Notes: a model not told the origin generated them from the letters alone. Shown: positions 8,521-16,691, counted from the first letter of the stretch. The stretch: DNA of 40,298 nt from Erysipelotrichaceae bacterium (GCA_017512285.1 JAFWGU010000039.1:1-40298), one strand, 5' to 3'. Numbers and translations: made by a program.

Positions 8521-9420
8521 TTATTTTGTTACTATGGCGAAATCTTCAAATTCGTATTTCTTTAATCCTTTGTCATCTGTAATGTATGTAAGACTTCCCT
8601 CAGAGATCTGATCGAACGCTTCGGCCACCTTTATTAATTCAATTCCCGGCCTGAAGGGTTCGTTATGAGAAGTTATGAGTGTATAGTCACTGTACTGCTC
8701 AGCGATTCTGTGCATGGTCTTTCTGTAGGTTTCAAAGCTTGAATCGGAACCGTCAGAATGCTCGATGTGAGCGTACAGGGTTGCCGGATAGAACGTGTCT
8801 CCCGTGAATAACAGCTTGTTTTCATGGTCGGCGTACATCAGGCTGTCCGGGGAATGACCCGGAGTTTCAAGGACTTCCAGTCTGATGTTACCAAGGTTAA
8901 ACACGTCTCCTTCCTTTACGGTCTTGAAGCTGTTTGCCGGTCTGATCAGGTAACTGTTACTGTCGAATCCCACAGGATACGGCTTCCAGTTACTTCCTGC
9001 CTCCATGTTGTCCTTTACTTCTTCATGATCCAATCCTCGTCGTGCCCTGTTAATGGCCACGGGGTGATCCGGTACGAACACCTCTTCAAACTGCCAGTCA
9101 CCGCCGATGTGATCGAAGTGGCTGTGAGTATGCGTTACCTGGATCTTTCCATCGTACAGGCTTTCAACGACCTTTCTGATGTTGCCGATGCCTAAGCCTG
9201 TATCTAAAAGCAAGGCACTTTCAGTTCCGGTAATAAGGTATGATATTACTTCCTGAAAGTGCCCATCTTCGTATATTGCGTAAATGTCTGGTTTTATCCG
9301 GTACACCGAAAACCATGAATCAGCAGATTCAGTTCGTATGAAATAAGAGTACTGTCTTCGTGGCAGAACACTGAACCATTCTTCAGGCATGATTACATTC
9401 TTTACTTTATTCTCTGTCAT
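8521..9420 (-). CDS. MBL-fold metallohydrolase
   Basis: The 299-residue protein belongs to the metallo-beta-lactamase fold family. The metal motif T-H-S-H-F-D-H (residues 98-104, HxHxDH) is intact; further ligands are the His in TPGHSPDS and the Asp in FTGDTF. There is no signal peptide, so it should be cytosolic. It is the first gene of the T-box operon, 16 bases ahead of the binding-protein gene, with AAAGGAG before its ATG. Its placement under the same amino-acid-sensing leader suggests a role tied to that amino acid or a peptide/lactone form of it, but the substrate is unknown. Confidence 0.9.
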   Translation of the reverse strand: MTENKVKNVIMPEEWFSVLPRRQYSYFIRTESADSWFSVYRIKPDIYAIYEDGHFQEVISYLITGTESALLLDTGLGIGNIRKVVESLYDGKIQVTHTHSHFDHIGGDWQFEEVFVPDHPVAINRARRGLDHEEVKDNMEAGSNWKPYPVGFDSNSYLIRPANSFKTVKEGDVFNLGNIRLEVLETPGHSPDSLMYADHENKLLFTGDTFYPATLYAHIEHSDGSDSSFETYRKTMHRIAEQYSDYTLITSHNEPFRPGIELIKVAEAFDQISEGSLTYITDDKGLKKYEFEDFAIVTK

Positions 9421-9439
9421 GAGTGCTCTCCTTTCCTAT

Positions 9440-9676
9440 AAAACAAAACGTCCCTGCATAAACATGCAAGGACGAATAATTCCGCGGTACCACCTTGGTT
9501 CCTGAAACACGCAGTCTCAGACTCTCATCATCTGTAACGGGATCACCCGCATCCGGATACTTAGGTTCCCCGGATGAGCTCCAAGACGCGTTCATTTTCC
9601 GTATTCTGTCACATTCCACCAGCTATGACTCTCTATGAGAACCGTGAAAATTACTATTTCTTTTCATTGCTATGTG
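9440..9676 (-). promoter_or_regulatory. T-box riboswitch leader of the MBL / amino acid importer operon
   Basis: The minus strand carries the canonical T-box AAGGTGGTACCGCGG (9482-9496). It is followed by an intrinsic terminator with the 11-bp stem CGTCCTTGCAT / ATGCAGGGACG and a T-rich tail (9440-9474). Stem I is recognisable upstream: AGTAA then TTTTC pairing with GAAAA, an AGAGAG segment, a GUCAUA/UGUGAC hairpin with loop GCTGGTGGAA, and the 3' side TCTTGGAGC. By analogy with glyQS the specifier loop is TGAACGCG, which places CGC (Arg) at 9588-9590 followed by a purine; shifted readings (GCG Ala, AAC Asn, AUG Met) cannot be excluded. The TGGT bulge implies a tRNA with discriminator A. Uncharged tRNA would allow read-through. 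Confidence 0.93.
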
Positions 9677-9679
9677 AAA

Positions 9680-9708
9680 ATTAAAGCACATAATTTCAGA
9701 AAACGCAA
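9680..9708 (-). promoter_or_regulatory. SigA-type promoter of the T-box operon
   Basis: On the minus strand TTGCGT (9703-9708) and TTTAAT (9680-9685) are separated by exactly 17 bases. The expected start point falls right at the 5' edge of stem I of the T-box. Confidence 0.75.
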
Positions 9709-9784
9709 TAGATATTTTTCAAAAAAATTCAATATTTGTATATACCAGGGTCAAAACATTGCCTTCAGCAGAATGCCGGTCCCG

Positions 9785-9793
9785 TGCTATAAT
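9785..9793 (+). promoter_or_regulatory. Extended -10 promoter of the mscS gene
   Basis: TGCTATAAT is a perfect extended -10 about 38 bases before the ATG. The -35 region is poor (TTCAGC at 18 bases), as often seen with extended -10 promoters. Confidence 0.7.
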
Positions 9794-9831
9794 GATTACA
9801 TTAAGACAAACACATAATCGGAGGTCTCAGC

Positions 9832-10641
9832 ATGGAAGACATTTTGAAGAACATAACGGAACTTGGCGTTTCCTATGGCGGCAAGCTGTTACTGGCCATT
9901 GTTGCCCTGGTAGTCGGCTTACTGGTAATACGTTCCGTAAGGAACATGTTAAAGAAGTTCCTGGACAGCGACAGCATCGACAAGACATTGCAGGTAGTCA
10001 TCAAGAACGTCGTCATGATCGTTCTGTATGCCATCCTGATCATCAGCGTCATTGAGATACTCGGTGTCCCTATGACCAGCGTCATGGCTCTGATCGCCTC
10101 CTGCGGCTTAGCCATTGGCATGTCCTTGCAGGGAGCATTGGCCAACTTTGCCGGTGGCATCATGATACTGATCTTCAAGCCGTTCAAGGTTGGAGACTAC
10201 ATTGAATGTTCAGGCGCTCAGGGTGTCGTCAAGGACATTACCATCTTCTATACGGTGATCATCACCCTGGACAACATCCGCATCAGCGTACCTAATGGCG
10301 ACCTGATGAATTCCCACATTGCCAACTACAGCAGTGAGAAGGTCAGAAGAGTCGACCTGGACTTCAAGGTTACCAACGACTGCGACGGGGACTTTGCCAG
10401 ACAGGTACTGCTGGAAGCCGCAAGTTCAACAGAAGGCATTCTGCATGACCCTGAACCGTTTACCAGATTATCAGCCGTTGACGATGACACCTACATCTAC
10501 ACGGTTCGTGTCTGGGTAGATGCCGATAAGTACTGGGATCTCTATTTTGACATCCTGGAGAACTGCAGCAAGGCTCTCAATGAAAACGGCATTGATGACC
10601 CGGAAGAAAGAATGGCCGTACGTATCGTCAAGGACGAATAG
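9832..10641 (+). CDS. mscS: MscS-family small-conductance mechanosensitive channel
   Basis: The 269-residue protein is a membrane channel that releases solutes on hypo-osmotic shock. Hydrophobic segments lie at about 16-36, 58-78 and 84-115. The last is the pore helix, with the Gly/Ala-rich pattern G-L-A-I-G-M-S-L-Q-G-A-L-A-N-F-A-G-G typical of MscS TM3. The beta domain follows (F-K-V-G-D-Y-I-E, then P-N-G-D-L). Length fits the short MscS form. A GGAGG site precedes the ATG. The gene stands alone, divergent from the T-box operon, and ends in a bidirectional terminator. Confidence 0.95.
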   Translation: MEDILKNITELGVSYGGKLLLAIVALVVGLLVIRSVRNMLKKFLDSDSIDKTLQVVIKNVVMIVLYAILIISVIEILGVPMTSVMALIASCGLAIGMSLQGALANFAGGIMILIFKPFKVGDYIECSGAQGVVKDITIFYTVIITLDNIRISVPNGDLMNSHIANYSSEKVRRVDLDFKVTNDCDGDFARQVLLEAASSTEGILHDPEPFTRLSAVDDDTYIYTVRVWVDADKYWDLYFDILENCSKALNENGIDDPEERMAVRIVKDE

Positions 10642-10649
10642 GCAAAGAA

Positions 10650-10672
10650 AAAATGCCGCTCAGCGGCATTTT
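10650..10672 (+). terminator. Bidirectional terminator between mscS and the PPC-domain gene
   Basis: AAAATGCCGC and GCGGCATTTT form a perfect 10-bp stem with a 3-base loop, followed by TCTTTTG. The A-run on the other side lets it serve the convergent gene too. Confidence 0.9.
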
Positions 10673-10684
10673 CTTTTGTTTATC

Positions 10685-11104
10685 CTAAAGTTCAAACAGA
10701 TTCAGTCCGGTCACATCATCCTTGAAGCGGTCAACTTCGCCATGGATGACGTTGATGAACATCTCGCAGGTGGCTGATATGATGGCCCTGTTGAGATGGC
10801 CGCCATAGACGACACCCTTTTCATCGGCTGCGCTCATGTGCAGATGAGCATAATACTCACCGTTCATCGTGTTGATCGATCCGGTAAGAGAAACGATCTC
10901 ATAGGCTCCCTTGAAGGTGTTCGGATAGAACTTCTTTTCATCAACGTTATATACCCCTACCGTAAAATCATCAACTGCGCCCAATGCCTCAACACTGGCC
11001 AGTCTGACGTTTTCCTTAAGGGCTACTTCCTTCATCTTTTCCAGGATCTCCTCTCCTCTGTCGATCCTGACAACGATTGTATCTTCAAATCTTCTGTACT
11101 TCAT
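10685..11104 (-). CDS. PPC/DUF296 domain protein
   Basis: The 139-residue protein is essentially one PPC (DUF296) domain, a small trimeric fold found in bacterial stand-alone proteins and in plant AT-hook proteins. The conserved core G-x-Y-Y-A-H-L-H-M-S (about 95-104) followed by G-G-H-L-N with the His cluster is visible. The frame is open 18 codons further upstream, but only the chosen ATG has a good AAGGAG site (seven bases away). It is the last gene of a three-gene operon with DUF1349 and flavin-reductase-like genes. A regulatory or small-molecule binding role is possible; the function of bacterial members is poorly known. Confidence 0.88.
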   Translation of the reverse strand: MKYRRFEDTIVVRIDRGEEILEKMKEVALKENVRLASVEALGAVDDFTVGVYNVDEKKFYPNTFKGAYEIVSLTGSINTMNGEYYAHLHMSAADEKGVVYGGHLNRAIISATCEMFINVIHGEVDRFKDDVTGLNLFEL

Positions 11105-11129
11105 AAACTTCTCCTTAACTACAGTAACA

Positions 11130-11741
11130 TTATACATCATCCGGCTGCTGACCGTCATGGGCTTTCCACATGCATTCCGTGATCTTCATGTCCGTGAACA
11201 CAGCCCTGAAACTTGAGTCTTCCGGGCTGCAGGCATAGATGCCGAATCTTATCGCGTGTGCCCCTTCCCACATGTGGCAGACTCTCATCTGCGTAAACTC
11301 CTTACCATCAGCCGAACACTCGATGCAGTAGTCATCCTCTCTGCGGCTCAATCTGTACCACATTGTCTTTACGTCAGCCGGTATGGCCGTGGTTGCCCAG
11401 TCGGAATAGCCGTGATTGGTAACTACTGATCCCAGATGCTGGAAGGATTCATTTTCATATTCTACCGAACCCTTGAGCCAGTTTTCTGAATCAAGGTACA
11501 TCACGATGCCGCACTGATCAAAGCGGTGATGGCTTTCCGTAAAGTCCGTTCTGACAGTGAATGAAAAGAACTTCTCATCAGTCTCCATCTGCAGTACCGG
11601 TGCATTGTCATTCCGGAAATGATAGTAGGTCCTCTGCCATAAGTCGGTATGAGGTCTGGTGGTGATCTCTATTCTGCATTCCTCAATGGAATATTCCAGA
11701 GGCTCTCTGGTCCATTTCAGATCACTGACATTGAACTTCAT
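11130..11741 (-). CDS. DUF1349 domain protein (concanavalin-like fold)
   Basis: The 203-residue protein matches DUF1349 from its beginning (L-K-W-T-R-E-P) through the D-L-W-Q-R-T-Y-Y segment, the central Q-C-G-I-V-M-Y-L-D-S-E-N-W-L-K and the later W-Y-R-L-S-R-R-E-D-D-Y. This family has a jelly-roll lectin/glucanase-like fold. There is no signal peptide, so it acts inside the cell. It is the middle gene of the operon, 11 bases after the flavin-reductase-like gene. A carbohydrate-binding or hydrolytic role is suggested only by fold. The ATG has AGAGGTG upstream. Confidence 0.85.
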   Translation of the reverse strand: MKFNVSDLKWTREPLEYSIEECRIEITTRPHTDLWQRTYYHFRNDNAPVLQMETDEKFFSFTVRTDFTESHHRFDQCGIVMYLDSENWLKGSVEYENESFQHLGSVVTNHGYSDWATTAIPADVKTMWYRLSRREDDYCIECSADGKEFTQMRVCHMWEGAHAIRFGIYACSPEDSSFRAVFTDMKITECMWKAHDGQQPDDV

Positions 11742-11752
11742 GTACTACACCT

Positions 11753-12307
11753 CTATTTATTCTTGATTTCAAATCCTGATTTAAAGGCTTCGCCGACGAT
11801 CTCGCTTACCAGACGGTACTTATTCAGACTGGAATCGAATGATATCAGCCGAACCTTGTCCCAGTCGATCTTGCCGTCTTCGTTGAGAACTCTGTCATCC
11901 ACGACCATGCCTACTACTTCTCCCCATAAGCCATGATCATCAAAGGCTGAGACCTTGCATTCAAGAGTTACGGGATACTCCTCAAATATAGGAGCGTTGA
12001 TCTTTTCACTTCTTACGGCATGGAATCCGGCTTTTTCGATCTTGTTGACCTTTCTGCCTGTTTCTATGCCGAAGTAGTCTGACTCAACTACGGTATCCTT
12101 CGTAGCGAAGGCTACGGTAAAGCAGGGATTCTTTGCCAGGTTGTCAGTCGTCTTGTGAGTTCCCATTGAGATGTAGATCTCATTGTAATCACTCTGGGTA
12201 CCCCAGGCTGCGTTCATCAGATTCGGAACACCGTTTTCGTCGTATGTGCCGATCATTAAAACCGGTAACGGGGCAAATATCAGGTTCCCCTCCAGTTCCT
12301 TTTTCAT
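11753..12307 (-). CDS. Flavin reductase-like (FMN-binding split barrel) protein
   Basis: The 184-residue protein fits the flavin reductase-like family: P-L-P-V-L-M-I-G-T-Y-D-E-N-G-V-P-N-L-M at about 13-31, then A-W-G-T-Q-S, and T-x-x-N-L-A-K-N-P near residue 60. Such proteins bind FMN and reduce flavin or a bound substrate. It is the promoter-proximal gene of a three-gene operon and is divergent from a TetR regulator whose operator lies between them, so it is a candidate target of that repressor. AAAGGAG precedes the ATG. Confidence 0.88.
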   Translation of the reverse strand: MKKELEGNLIFAPLPVLMIGTYDENGVPNLMNAAWGTQSDYNEIYISMGTHKTTDNLAKNPCFTVAFATKDTVVESDYFGIETGRKVNKIEKAGFHAVRSEKINAPIFEEYPVTLECKVSAFDDHGLWGEVVGMVVDDRVLNEDGKIDWDKVRLISFDSSLNKYRLVSEIVGEAFKSGFEIKNK

Positions 12308-12331
12308 ATTATTCTCCTTTTATCTGTCTTC

Positions 12332-12337
12332 ATTATA
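12332..12337 (-). promoter_or_regulatory. -10 box of the flavin-reductase operon promoter
   Basis: A perfect TATAAT on the minus strand sits 24 bases before the ATG. Its -35 region (CAACCG/TCAACC) is poor and overlaps the -35 of the divergent tetR promoter, so the two promoters may interfere. Confidence 0.6.
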
Positions 12338-12356
12338 ACATCTTACGGGCTTCCGG

Positions 12357-12397
12357 TTGACATGGCAGATGCGGCAAATTATAATAACAGTTGTTAT
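12357..12397 (+). promoter_or_regulatory. Consensus SigA promoter with palindromic TetR-type operator
   Basis: TTGACA (12357-12362) and TATAAT (12380-12385) are both perfect, with the optimal 17-base spacer. The inverted repeat ATAACA-GT-TGTTAT (12384-12397) starts inside the -10 and extends over the likely start point, extending imperfectly to 10+10. A repressor bound there would block this promoter, which fits autoregulation by the TetR gene 15 bases downstream. Confidence 0.85.
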
Positions 12398-12412
12398 AGT
12401 ATTGGAGGACAT

Positions 12413-12973
12413 ATGTCAAGAAAACCTGCAACCACCCGTGAAGACATGATCGAAGGAGCCTTCCAGTTGGTCAGAAAGGAAGGAATGACTGCCCTTACGG
12501 CCAGAAGACTTGCCGAAGAGTTAAGCTGTTCCACTCAGCCCATAATGTATCAGTTTCCAAATCTCAATGATCTCAGAGAACTGGTCTACAAGAAGGCTGA
12601 CCGCTTTCATACGGAATACATCCTGCAGGATGGGGACTTCCTGGAGATAGGCTTACGCTATATCAGATTTGCCAGCGAGGAAAGAAACCTTTTCAGATTC
12701 CTCTTTCAGTCCGGAAGATTCGATGGTTTCAACATCAGTCAGCTCACCCGTGAAGGCGCAGATGATGAAGTCATAAGCGCTGCTGCCAGAGATCTGGAGA
12801 TGCCGGAAAAGGATGCCCGGGATTTCTTTGAGATACTGTTTTCCATGGTTCATGGCTACGGCAGCCTCATAGCCAACAATGCTCTGGAATATGATGAGGA
12901 AGCGTTAAGAAGAAATCTGACGGCAGCCGCCGAAGGACTTGTCAGCAGTTACACTCGTACAGAGCATGAATGA
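12413..12973 (+). CDS. TetR/AcrR family transcriptional regulator
   Basis: The 186-residue protein has an N-terminal TetR helix-turn-helix (about residues 8-54: T-R-E-D-M-I-E-G-A-F-Q-L, then G-M-T-A-L-T-A-R-R-L-A-E-E-L-S-C-S-T-Q-P-I-M-Y-Q-F) and an all-helical ligand domain. The recognition helix ends in the Y-Q-F variant of the usual Y-Y/Y-H-F. The frame is open 17 codons earlier, but that ATG lies inside the -35 box; the chosen ATG follows TTGGAGG. A palindrome overlaps its own -10. It is followed after 23 bases by a CPBP protease gene, probably co-transcribed. Confidence 0.92.
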   Translation: MSRKPATTREDMIEGAFQLVRKEGMTALTARRLAEELSCSTQPIMYQFPNLNDLRELVYKKADRFHTEYILQDGDFLEIGLRYIRFASEERNLFRFLFQSGRFDGFNISQLTREGADDEVISAAARDLEMPEKDARDFFEILFSMVHGYGSLIANNALEYDEEALRRNLTAAAEGLVSSYTRTEHE

Positions 12974-12996
12974 ACCATTTTCTGGAGGATATTAAC

Positions 12997-13647
12997 ATGA
13001 ACGGAAAAAACCTGACCATTGCCGGCATCATAGCCATGACCGTGCTGGTATTGACAAAACTTTTTAAAATACCAAGACTTGCGGATTTTTCCCTGCTGGT
13101 TGGCATTGCCTGTTTCTTCATCGTGGAAGCACTGGACAAGACACCTGACGGGAAATCAGGTCTGCGCTTTTCAACGGTCTTCAGCGATCTTAAGAAGTGC
13201 AGTCCCCTCTTCTGGCTTATTCTGCCGATGGTCTCATCAATCGGATCTATCCTGTTATCAAAGGTTCTGTTTGGTAGTCAGTTTGTTGATCACGTATTGG
13301 GCAGGGTCGAAAACCTTCTTAACTTTGAGGACACCCTCATGCTCATACTGCGTCTGGCCATTGGGGCCCTTGGCGAGGAAATTGCCTTCCGCGGCTTCTT
13401 TGTCGGCAAGGGAGCCACAATAATGGGATTTTGGCCGGCAGCCATTCTCAGCTCAGCCATCTTTGCCCTGGCCCATCTGGCGACCGGCAGTACTGTCATA
13501 GTCATGTATGACATGGCTGGCATCTTCATCGATGCCATCATATATTCACTGGCTTTCAGATATGCCCGGAACTGTCTGGTCAGCAGCATCAGCCATTTCC
13601 TTATAAATGTCGTCGGTCTTATCTTCACATTCCTGTTATTCAGATAA
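12997..13647 (+). CDS. CPBP family intramembrane metalloprotease
   Basis: The 216-residue protein has about six hydrophobic segments and the three CPBP (Rce1/Abi) motifs: E-E-x-x-x-R at 127-132 (GEEIAFRG), F-A-L-A-H at 156-160 and H-x-x-x-N at 200-204. Such glutamate/His metalloproteases cleave within the membrane; bacterial members include bacteriocin self-immunity proteins. The chosen ATG follows TGGAGG; an earlier in-frame ATG near the tetR stop lacks a site. Being downstream of the TetR gene in one operon suggests co-regulation. Confidence 0.9.
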   Translation: MNGKNLTIAGIIAMTVLVLTKLFKIPRLADFSLLVGIACFFIVEALDKTPDGKSGLRFSTVFSDLKKCSPLFWLILPMVSSIGSILLSKVLFGSQFVDHVLGRVENLLNFEDTLMLILRLAIGALGEEIAFRGFFVGKGATIMGFWPAAILSSAIFALAHLATGSTVIVMYDMAGIFIDAIIYSLAFRYARNCLVSSISHFLINVVGLIFTFLLFR

Positions 13648-13711
13648 GCTCAAATGTGAAACTTGAAAGACCAGTAGACTTTTTTGATTTTCCCGCCTGT
13701 AATCTTACTCA

Positions 13712-13717
13712 TATAAT
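13712..13717 (+). promoter_or_regulatory. -10 box of the esterase promoter
   Basis: TATAAT lies 32 bases before the esterase ATG; the -35 region is not recognisable. Confidence 0.5.
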
Positions 13718-13748
13718 TAAGACGTAAATAACATCAGGAGGATTAATC

Positions 13749-14546
13749 ATGTCATATCAATACGTAAAGTTCTTCTCAATGGGACTGGTCCGTAACGGCG
13801 AATTCCACATGTACCTGCCGCCTAAGAAGGCCGGCTTCTTCATGAAGGACAACCCTAACTATCAGCGTCCTGCCAAGACACTCATCTTACTACACGGATT
13901 CAACGGTGACTGCGATGACTGGCAGCAGCATACCCCTGTCGCCGAATGGTCAATGCAGTACAACCTGGCCATCGTCATGCCGACAGGCGGCGTAAGCTTC
14001 TTTTTGGACAGAGAGGCAACAGGACACAAGTATGCTACTTTCATCGGCGTAGACCTGGTCAACTATCTGCGTGAGACCTACGGTCTGGCCATGAATAAGG
14101 AAGATACCTTCATCGGCGGTAACTCCATGGGCGGCTTCGGCGCCATGCATGCCGCACTCATGTTCCCGGAAACCTTCGGCGCAGCCATGGGACTGTCATC
14201 AGCCGCCATTGCCAAGCAGCTGCCGGAAATGAAGAAGAATCTGCAGCCTAACAGAATGGCAAACCTGGAATACTACATTGAGCAGTTCGGTGATCTGGAC
14301 AAGGCACCGGAAAGCGACATCAATGCTGAATGGCAGTACAGGCAAAACGTTGAAAAAGGAATTCAGAATCCAAGGATCTTCATGGCCTGCGGCACTGAGG
14401 ACTTCGGCATTGAAAACAACCGTAACCTGGCTCAGTTCTTCAAGGAACAAGGTGCAGTCATTGAATACTACGAAGCTCCTGGCATCCACAACTGGTCATT
14501 CTGGATTCCGGCCGCTGAAAAGGGAATTCAGTTCCTGCTTAAGTAA
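13749..14546 (+). CDS. Esterase D-like alpha/beta hydrolase
   Basis: The 265-residue cytosolic hydrolase matches the esterase-D/tributyrin esterase (EstA) group. The oxyanion segment L-L-H-G-F-N-G-D-x-x-D-W lies at 47-58, the nucleophile elbow G-N-S-M-G-G at 124-129 (Ser126), the acid Asp218 in GTEDFG and the base His247 in GIHNWSFW. The H-N-W-x-F-W ending is typical of the group that acts on short acyl esters and S-formylglutathione-like substrates. It has an AGGAGG site and its own promoter and terminator. Confidence 0.9.
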   Translation: MSYQYVKFFSMGLVRNGEFHMYLPPKKAGFFMKDNPNYQRPAKTLILLHGFNGDCDDWQQHTPVAEWSMQYNLAIVMPTGGVSFFLDREATGHKYATFIGVDLVNYLRETYGLAMNKEDTFIGGNSMGGFGAMHAALMFPETFGAAMGLSSAAIAKQLPEMKKNLQPNRMANLEYYIEQFGDLDKAPESDINAEWQYRQNVEKGIQNPRIFMACGTEDFGIENNRNLAQFFKEQGAVIEYYEAPGIHNWSFWIPAAEKGIQFLLK

Positions 14547-14553
14547 GATCATT

Positions 14554-14580
14554 AAAGGCAGTTTTCATCAAACTGCCTTT
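14554..14580 (+). terminator. Bidirectional terminator between esterase and SDR genes
   Basis: AAAGGCAGTTT and AAACTGCCTTT form a perfect 11-bp stem with a 5-base loop. The hairpin reaches the stop codon of the convergent SDR gene and has A/T runs on both sides. Confidence 0.9.
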
Positions 14581-15371
14581 TACTTTGCGTATAACATGTA
14601 TATGAGCTTCTGGCTCAGACTGACAGGTAATATCTTGATCAGAATATTTACCAGCTTGTAGCTGAAACCGATCGTATAAAGCGGCGGAACCTTACTGCCA
14701 GTTGCCAGTGATGCGATCGTCCTTCCGGAAACCGCGCTGTCAGTTCCCTGCTGTTCATCCTTTTCCATTCTTGATACGGAGCGGGAAATGCGTCCTGAAT
14801 ACAGGTCATCACCCTCTTCACTCTTCTTACGCGCAGCGGTGAATCCTGTAGCGGTATCTCCCGGCATTACGGCACATACCGATATGCCAAACGGCTTTAA
14901 CTCATTGGCCAGTGCCAGGCTGTAGGAATTGATGGCAGCCTTGGAGGCGCTGTAGAAAGCCTGAAACGGGATCGCTACGACACCCGCAACTGAGGATATG
15001 TTTATTATTCTTCCCTTAGTCTCGCGCAGATACTTAATGCATGCCTTGTTGACATTTACCGTGCCGAAGAAATTGACATCAAACAGATCCTTGGCCTCTT
15101 TCTCATTGGTAAATTCCAAAGCGCCTGAAATGCCCATGCCGGCGCAGTTAACGACCAGATCAAGTCTGCCGGCTTCTTTTACTGTCTGCTCAACGGCCTT
15201 GATGACTTCATCTTCGTTGGATACGTCGCATCTTACATGTCTCAGCCCATCCATCTGAAAATCCCGGCGGGAAAGAACCCAGACGTCATAGCCGTGGTCA
15301 TTATGCAGAGATAAGGCTGTAGCCAATCCTATTCCGGACGTTCCTCCGGTAACAATTGCCGTTTTTTTCAT
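14580..15371 (-). CDS. Short-chain dehydrogenase/reductase
   Basis: The 263-residue oxidoreductase is a classical SDR. The nucleotide-binding loop T-G-G-T-S-G-I-G is at 8-15, N-C-A-G at 75-78, and the catalytic Ser127, Tyr140 and Lys144 (F-Y-S-A-S-K) are in place. The segment W-V-L-S-R-R after the second strand favours NADP(H). The C-terminal 50 residues are hydrophobic and basic (S-Y-K-L-V-N-I-L-I-K-I-L-P), as in SDRs that associate with membranes or lipids. GAGGAAATC precedes the ATG. The substrate is unknown. Confidence 0.92.
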   Translation of the reverse strand: MKKTAIVTGGTSGIGLATALSLHNDHGYDVWVLSRRDFQMDGLRHVRCDVSNEDEVIKAVEQTVKEAGRLDLVVNCAGMGISGALEFTNEKEAKDLFDVNFFGTVNVNKACIKYLRETKGRIINISSVAGVVAIPFQAFYSASKAAINSYSLALANELKPFGISVCAVMPGDTATGFTAARKKSEEGDDLYSGRISRSVSRMEKDEQQGTDSAVSGRTIASLATGSKVPPLYTIGFSYKLVNILIKILPVSLSQKLIYMLYAK

Positions 15372-15491
15372 GATTTCCTCATTTCAATTACCCTCATATT
15401 TTACCACGTATGAGTACAGAAAGACACTTAATGGCTGTTGCCTTGATATGAGCCTGTCTTTGGTATTACCATATATGCATAAGAGATAAAC

Positions 15492-16688
15492 ATGAGCATA
15501 AACGGAAAACACATCACGATACAGACAGCCAGAAGATACCTGTTGATCAAACAGGGTCTTTTTGGTGACTGCAGGTTCAGGGGCAAACAGGGTGCTTACG
15601 AATATGTAAGACAGGCAAACTGCCTGCAGTTTGACCCTGTAGATGTCATCGGCAGAAATGCCGAGTTAACGCTCCAGTCAAGAGTCAGGGGCTTCAGAAA
15701 GAAATATCTGAATGACCTTCTGTATAAGGACAGAAAGTTATTTGACTATCCCGACAAGGAAATCTCAATAATACCGATGGAGGACTGGCCATATTTCCAG
15801 AGATTCCGGGACCTCAGCAGACATAACAAACAAAGATTTGAAAACCTTGAGGAACTTGAACAGCAGGCCTTAAGCTACATCAGAAAACATGGACCGGTAT
15901 CCTCATCATCATTGCCTCTTAAAGGAAACATAAAATGGTACTCCTCCATTCACTGGAGTGGCAGCTGGGACGGCAAGGACACCAAGGCCGCCAGAAGTGT
16001 ACTGGAACAGCTCTATACGACCGGTGATCTGATCATTCACCATAAGGAAGGCTCCCGTAAGTACTATGACTTAAGTGAACGCCACGTACCAAAGGAACTT
16101 CTGAACAGTCCGGATCCCCTGCCTGATGAATACGATCACATCAGATGGAGAGTCAGAAGAAGAATAGGTGCCATAGGCATGTTATGGAATAAGAACTCAA
16201 CAGCCTTTCTGGGCATAAGAGGTCTGAACAATGAGATAAGAAACAAAGCCTTCTCAGATATGTTAAGTTCAGGAGAGATTCAGAAACTTATTGTTGAAGG
16301 AATAAAGGAACCGTTCTACATTCTCAGTGAAGACATGGAATACCTGAACAAGGCTGAAGATCCTTCCTTCGCGAGTAACCGTTGTGAATTCCTGGCACCT
16401 CTTGACCCGATGTTATGGGACAGGGAATTAATAAAGAAGATCTTCAACTTCACCTATACCTGGGAGATATACGTACCTAAGGAAAAGAGAAAGTACGGTT
16501 ACTATGTACTGCCGGTGGTATATGGCGACAGACTGGTGGGAAGAATTGAGCCAAGGAAGAACGGTAATGACATGATAATTGAAAACCTCTGGCTCGAGCC
16601 GGACATTAAGAGGACAAAGAGTATTAATAATGCCATTGAAAAAAGAATGAAATCATTCGCCCGTTTCAATGACTGTAATTATGTATAA
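15492..16688 (+). CDS. ycaQ: YcaQ/AlkX-type DNA glycosylase (winged-helix HTH_42)
   Basis: The 398-residue protein is full length for the HTH_42 family. This family removes bulky alkylated bases and unhooks DNA interstrand crosslinks. AlkZ enzymes carry a Q-hydrophobic-Q catalytic motif and the YcaQ/AlkX branch has Q-hydrophobic-D; here Q46-F47-D48 (C-L-Q-F-D-P-V) places it in the latter. Other family marks are the early A-R-R-Y-L-L-I-K-Q-G-L, the later R-W-R-V-R-R-R-I-G-A-I-G, and the C-terminal L-x-P-L-D-P-M-L-W-D-R. It stands alone between two terminators. The upstream site (AGAGATAAAC) is weak, which may keep expression low. Confidence 0.92.
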   Translation: MSINGKHITIQTARRYLLIKQGLFGDCRFRGKQGAYEYVRQANCLQFDPVDVIGRNAELTLQSRVRGFRKKYLNDLLYKDRKLFDYPDKEISIIPMEDWPYFQRFRDLSRHNKQRFENLEELEQQALSYIRKHGPVSSSSLPLKGNIKWYSSIHWSGSWDGKDTKAARSVLEQLYTTGDLIIHHKEGSRKYYDLSERHVPKELLNSPDPLPDEYDHIRWRVRRRIGAIGMLWNKNSTAFLGIRGLNNEIRNKAFSDMLSSGEIQKLIVEGIKEPFYILSEDMEYLNKAEDPSFASNRCEFLAPLDPMLWDRELIKKIFNFTYTWEIYVPKEKRKYGYYVLPVVYGDRLVGRIEPRKNGNDMIIENLWLEPDIKRTKSINNAIEKRMKSFARFNDCNYV

Positions 16689-16691
16689 ACA

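Noticed and set aside
9407-9619. Minus-strand 70-codon frame upstream of the MBL gene
   Set aside because: It lies within the structured T-box leader, covering stem I, T-box and terminator; RNA structure explains the sequence.
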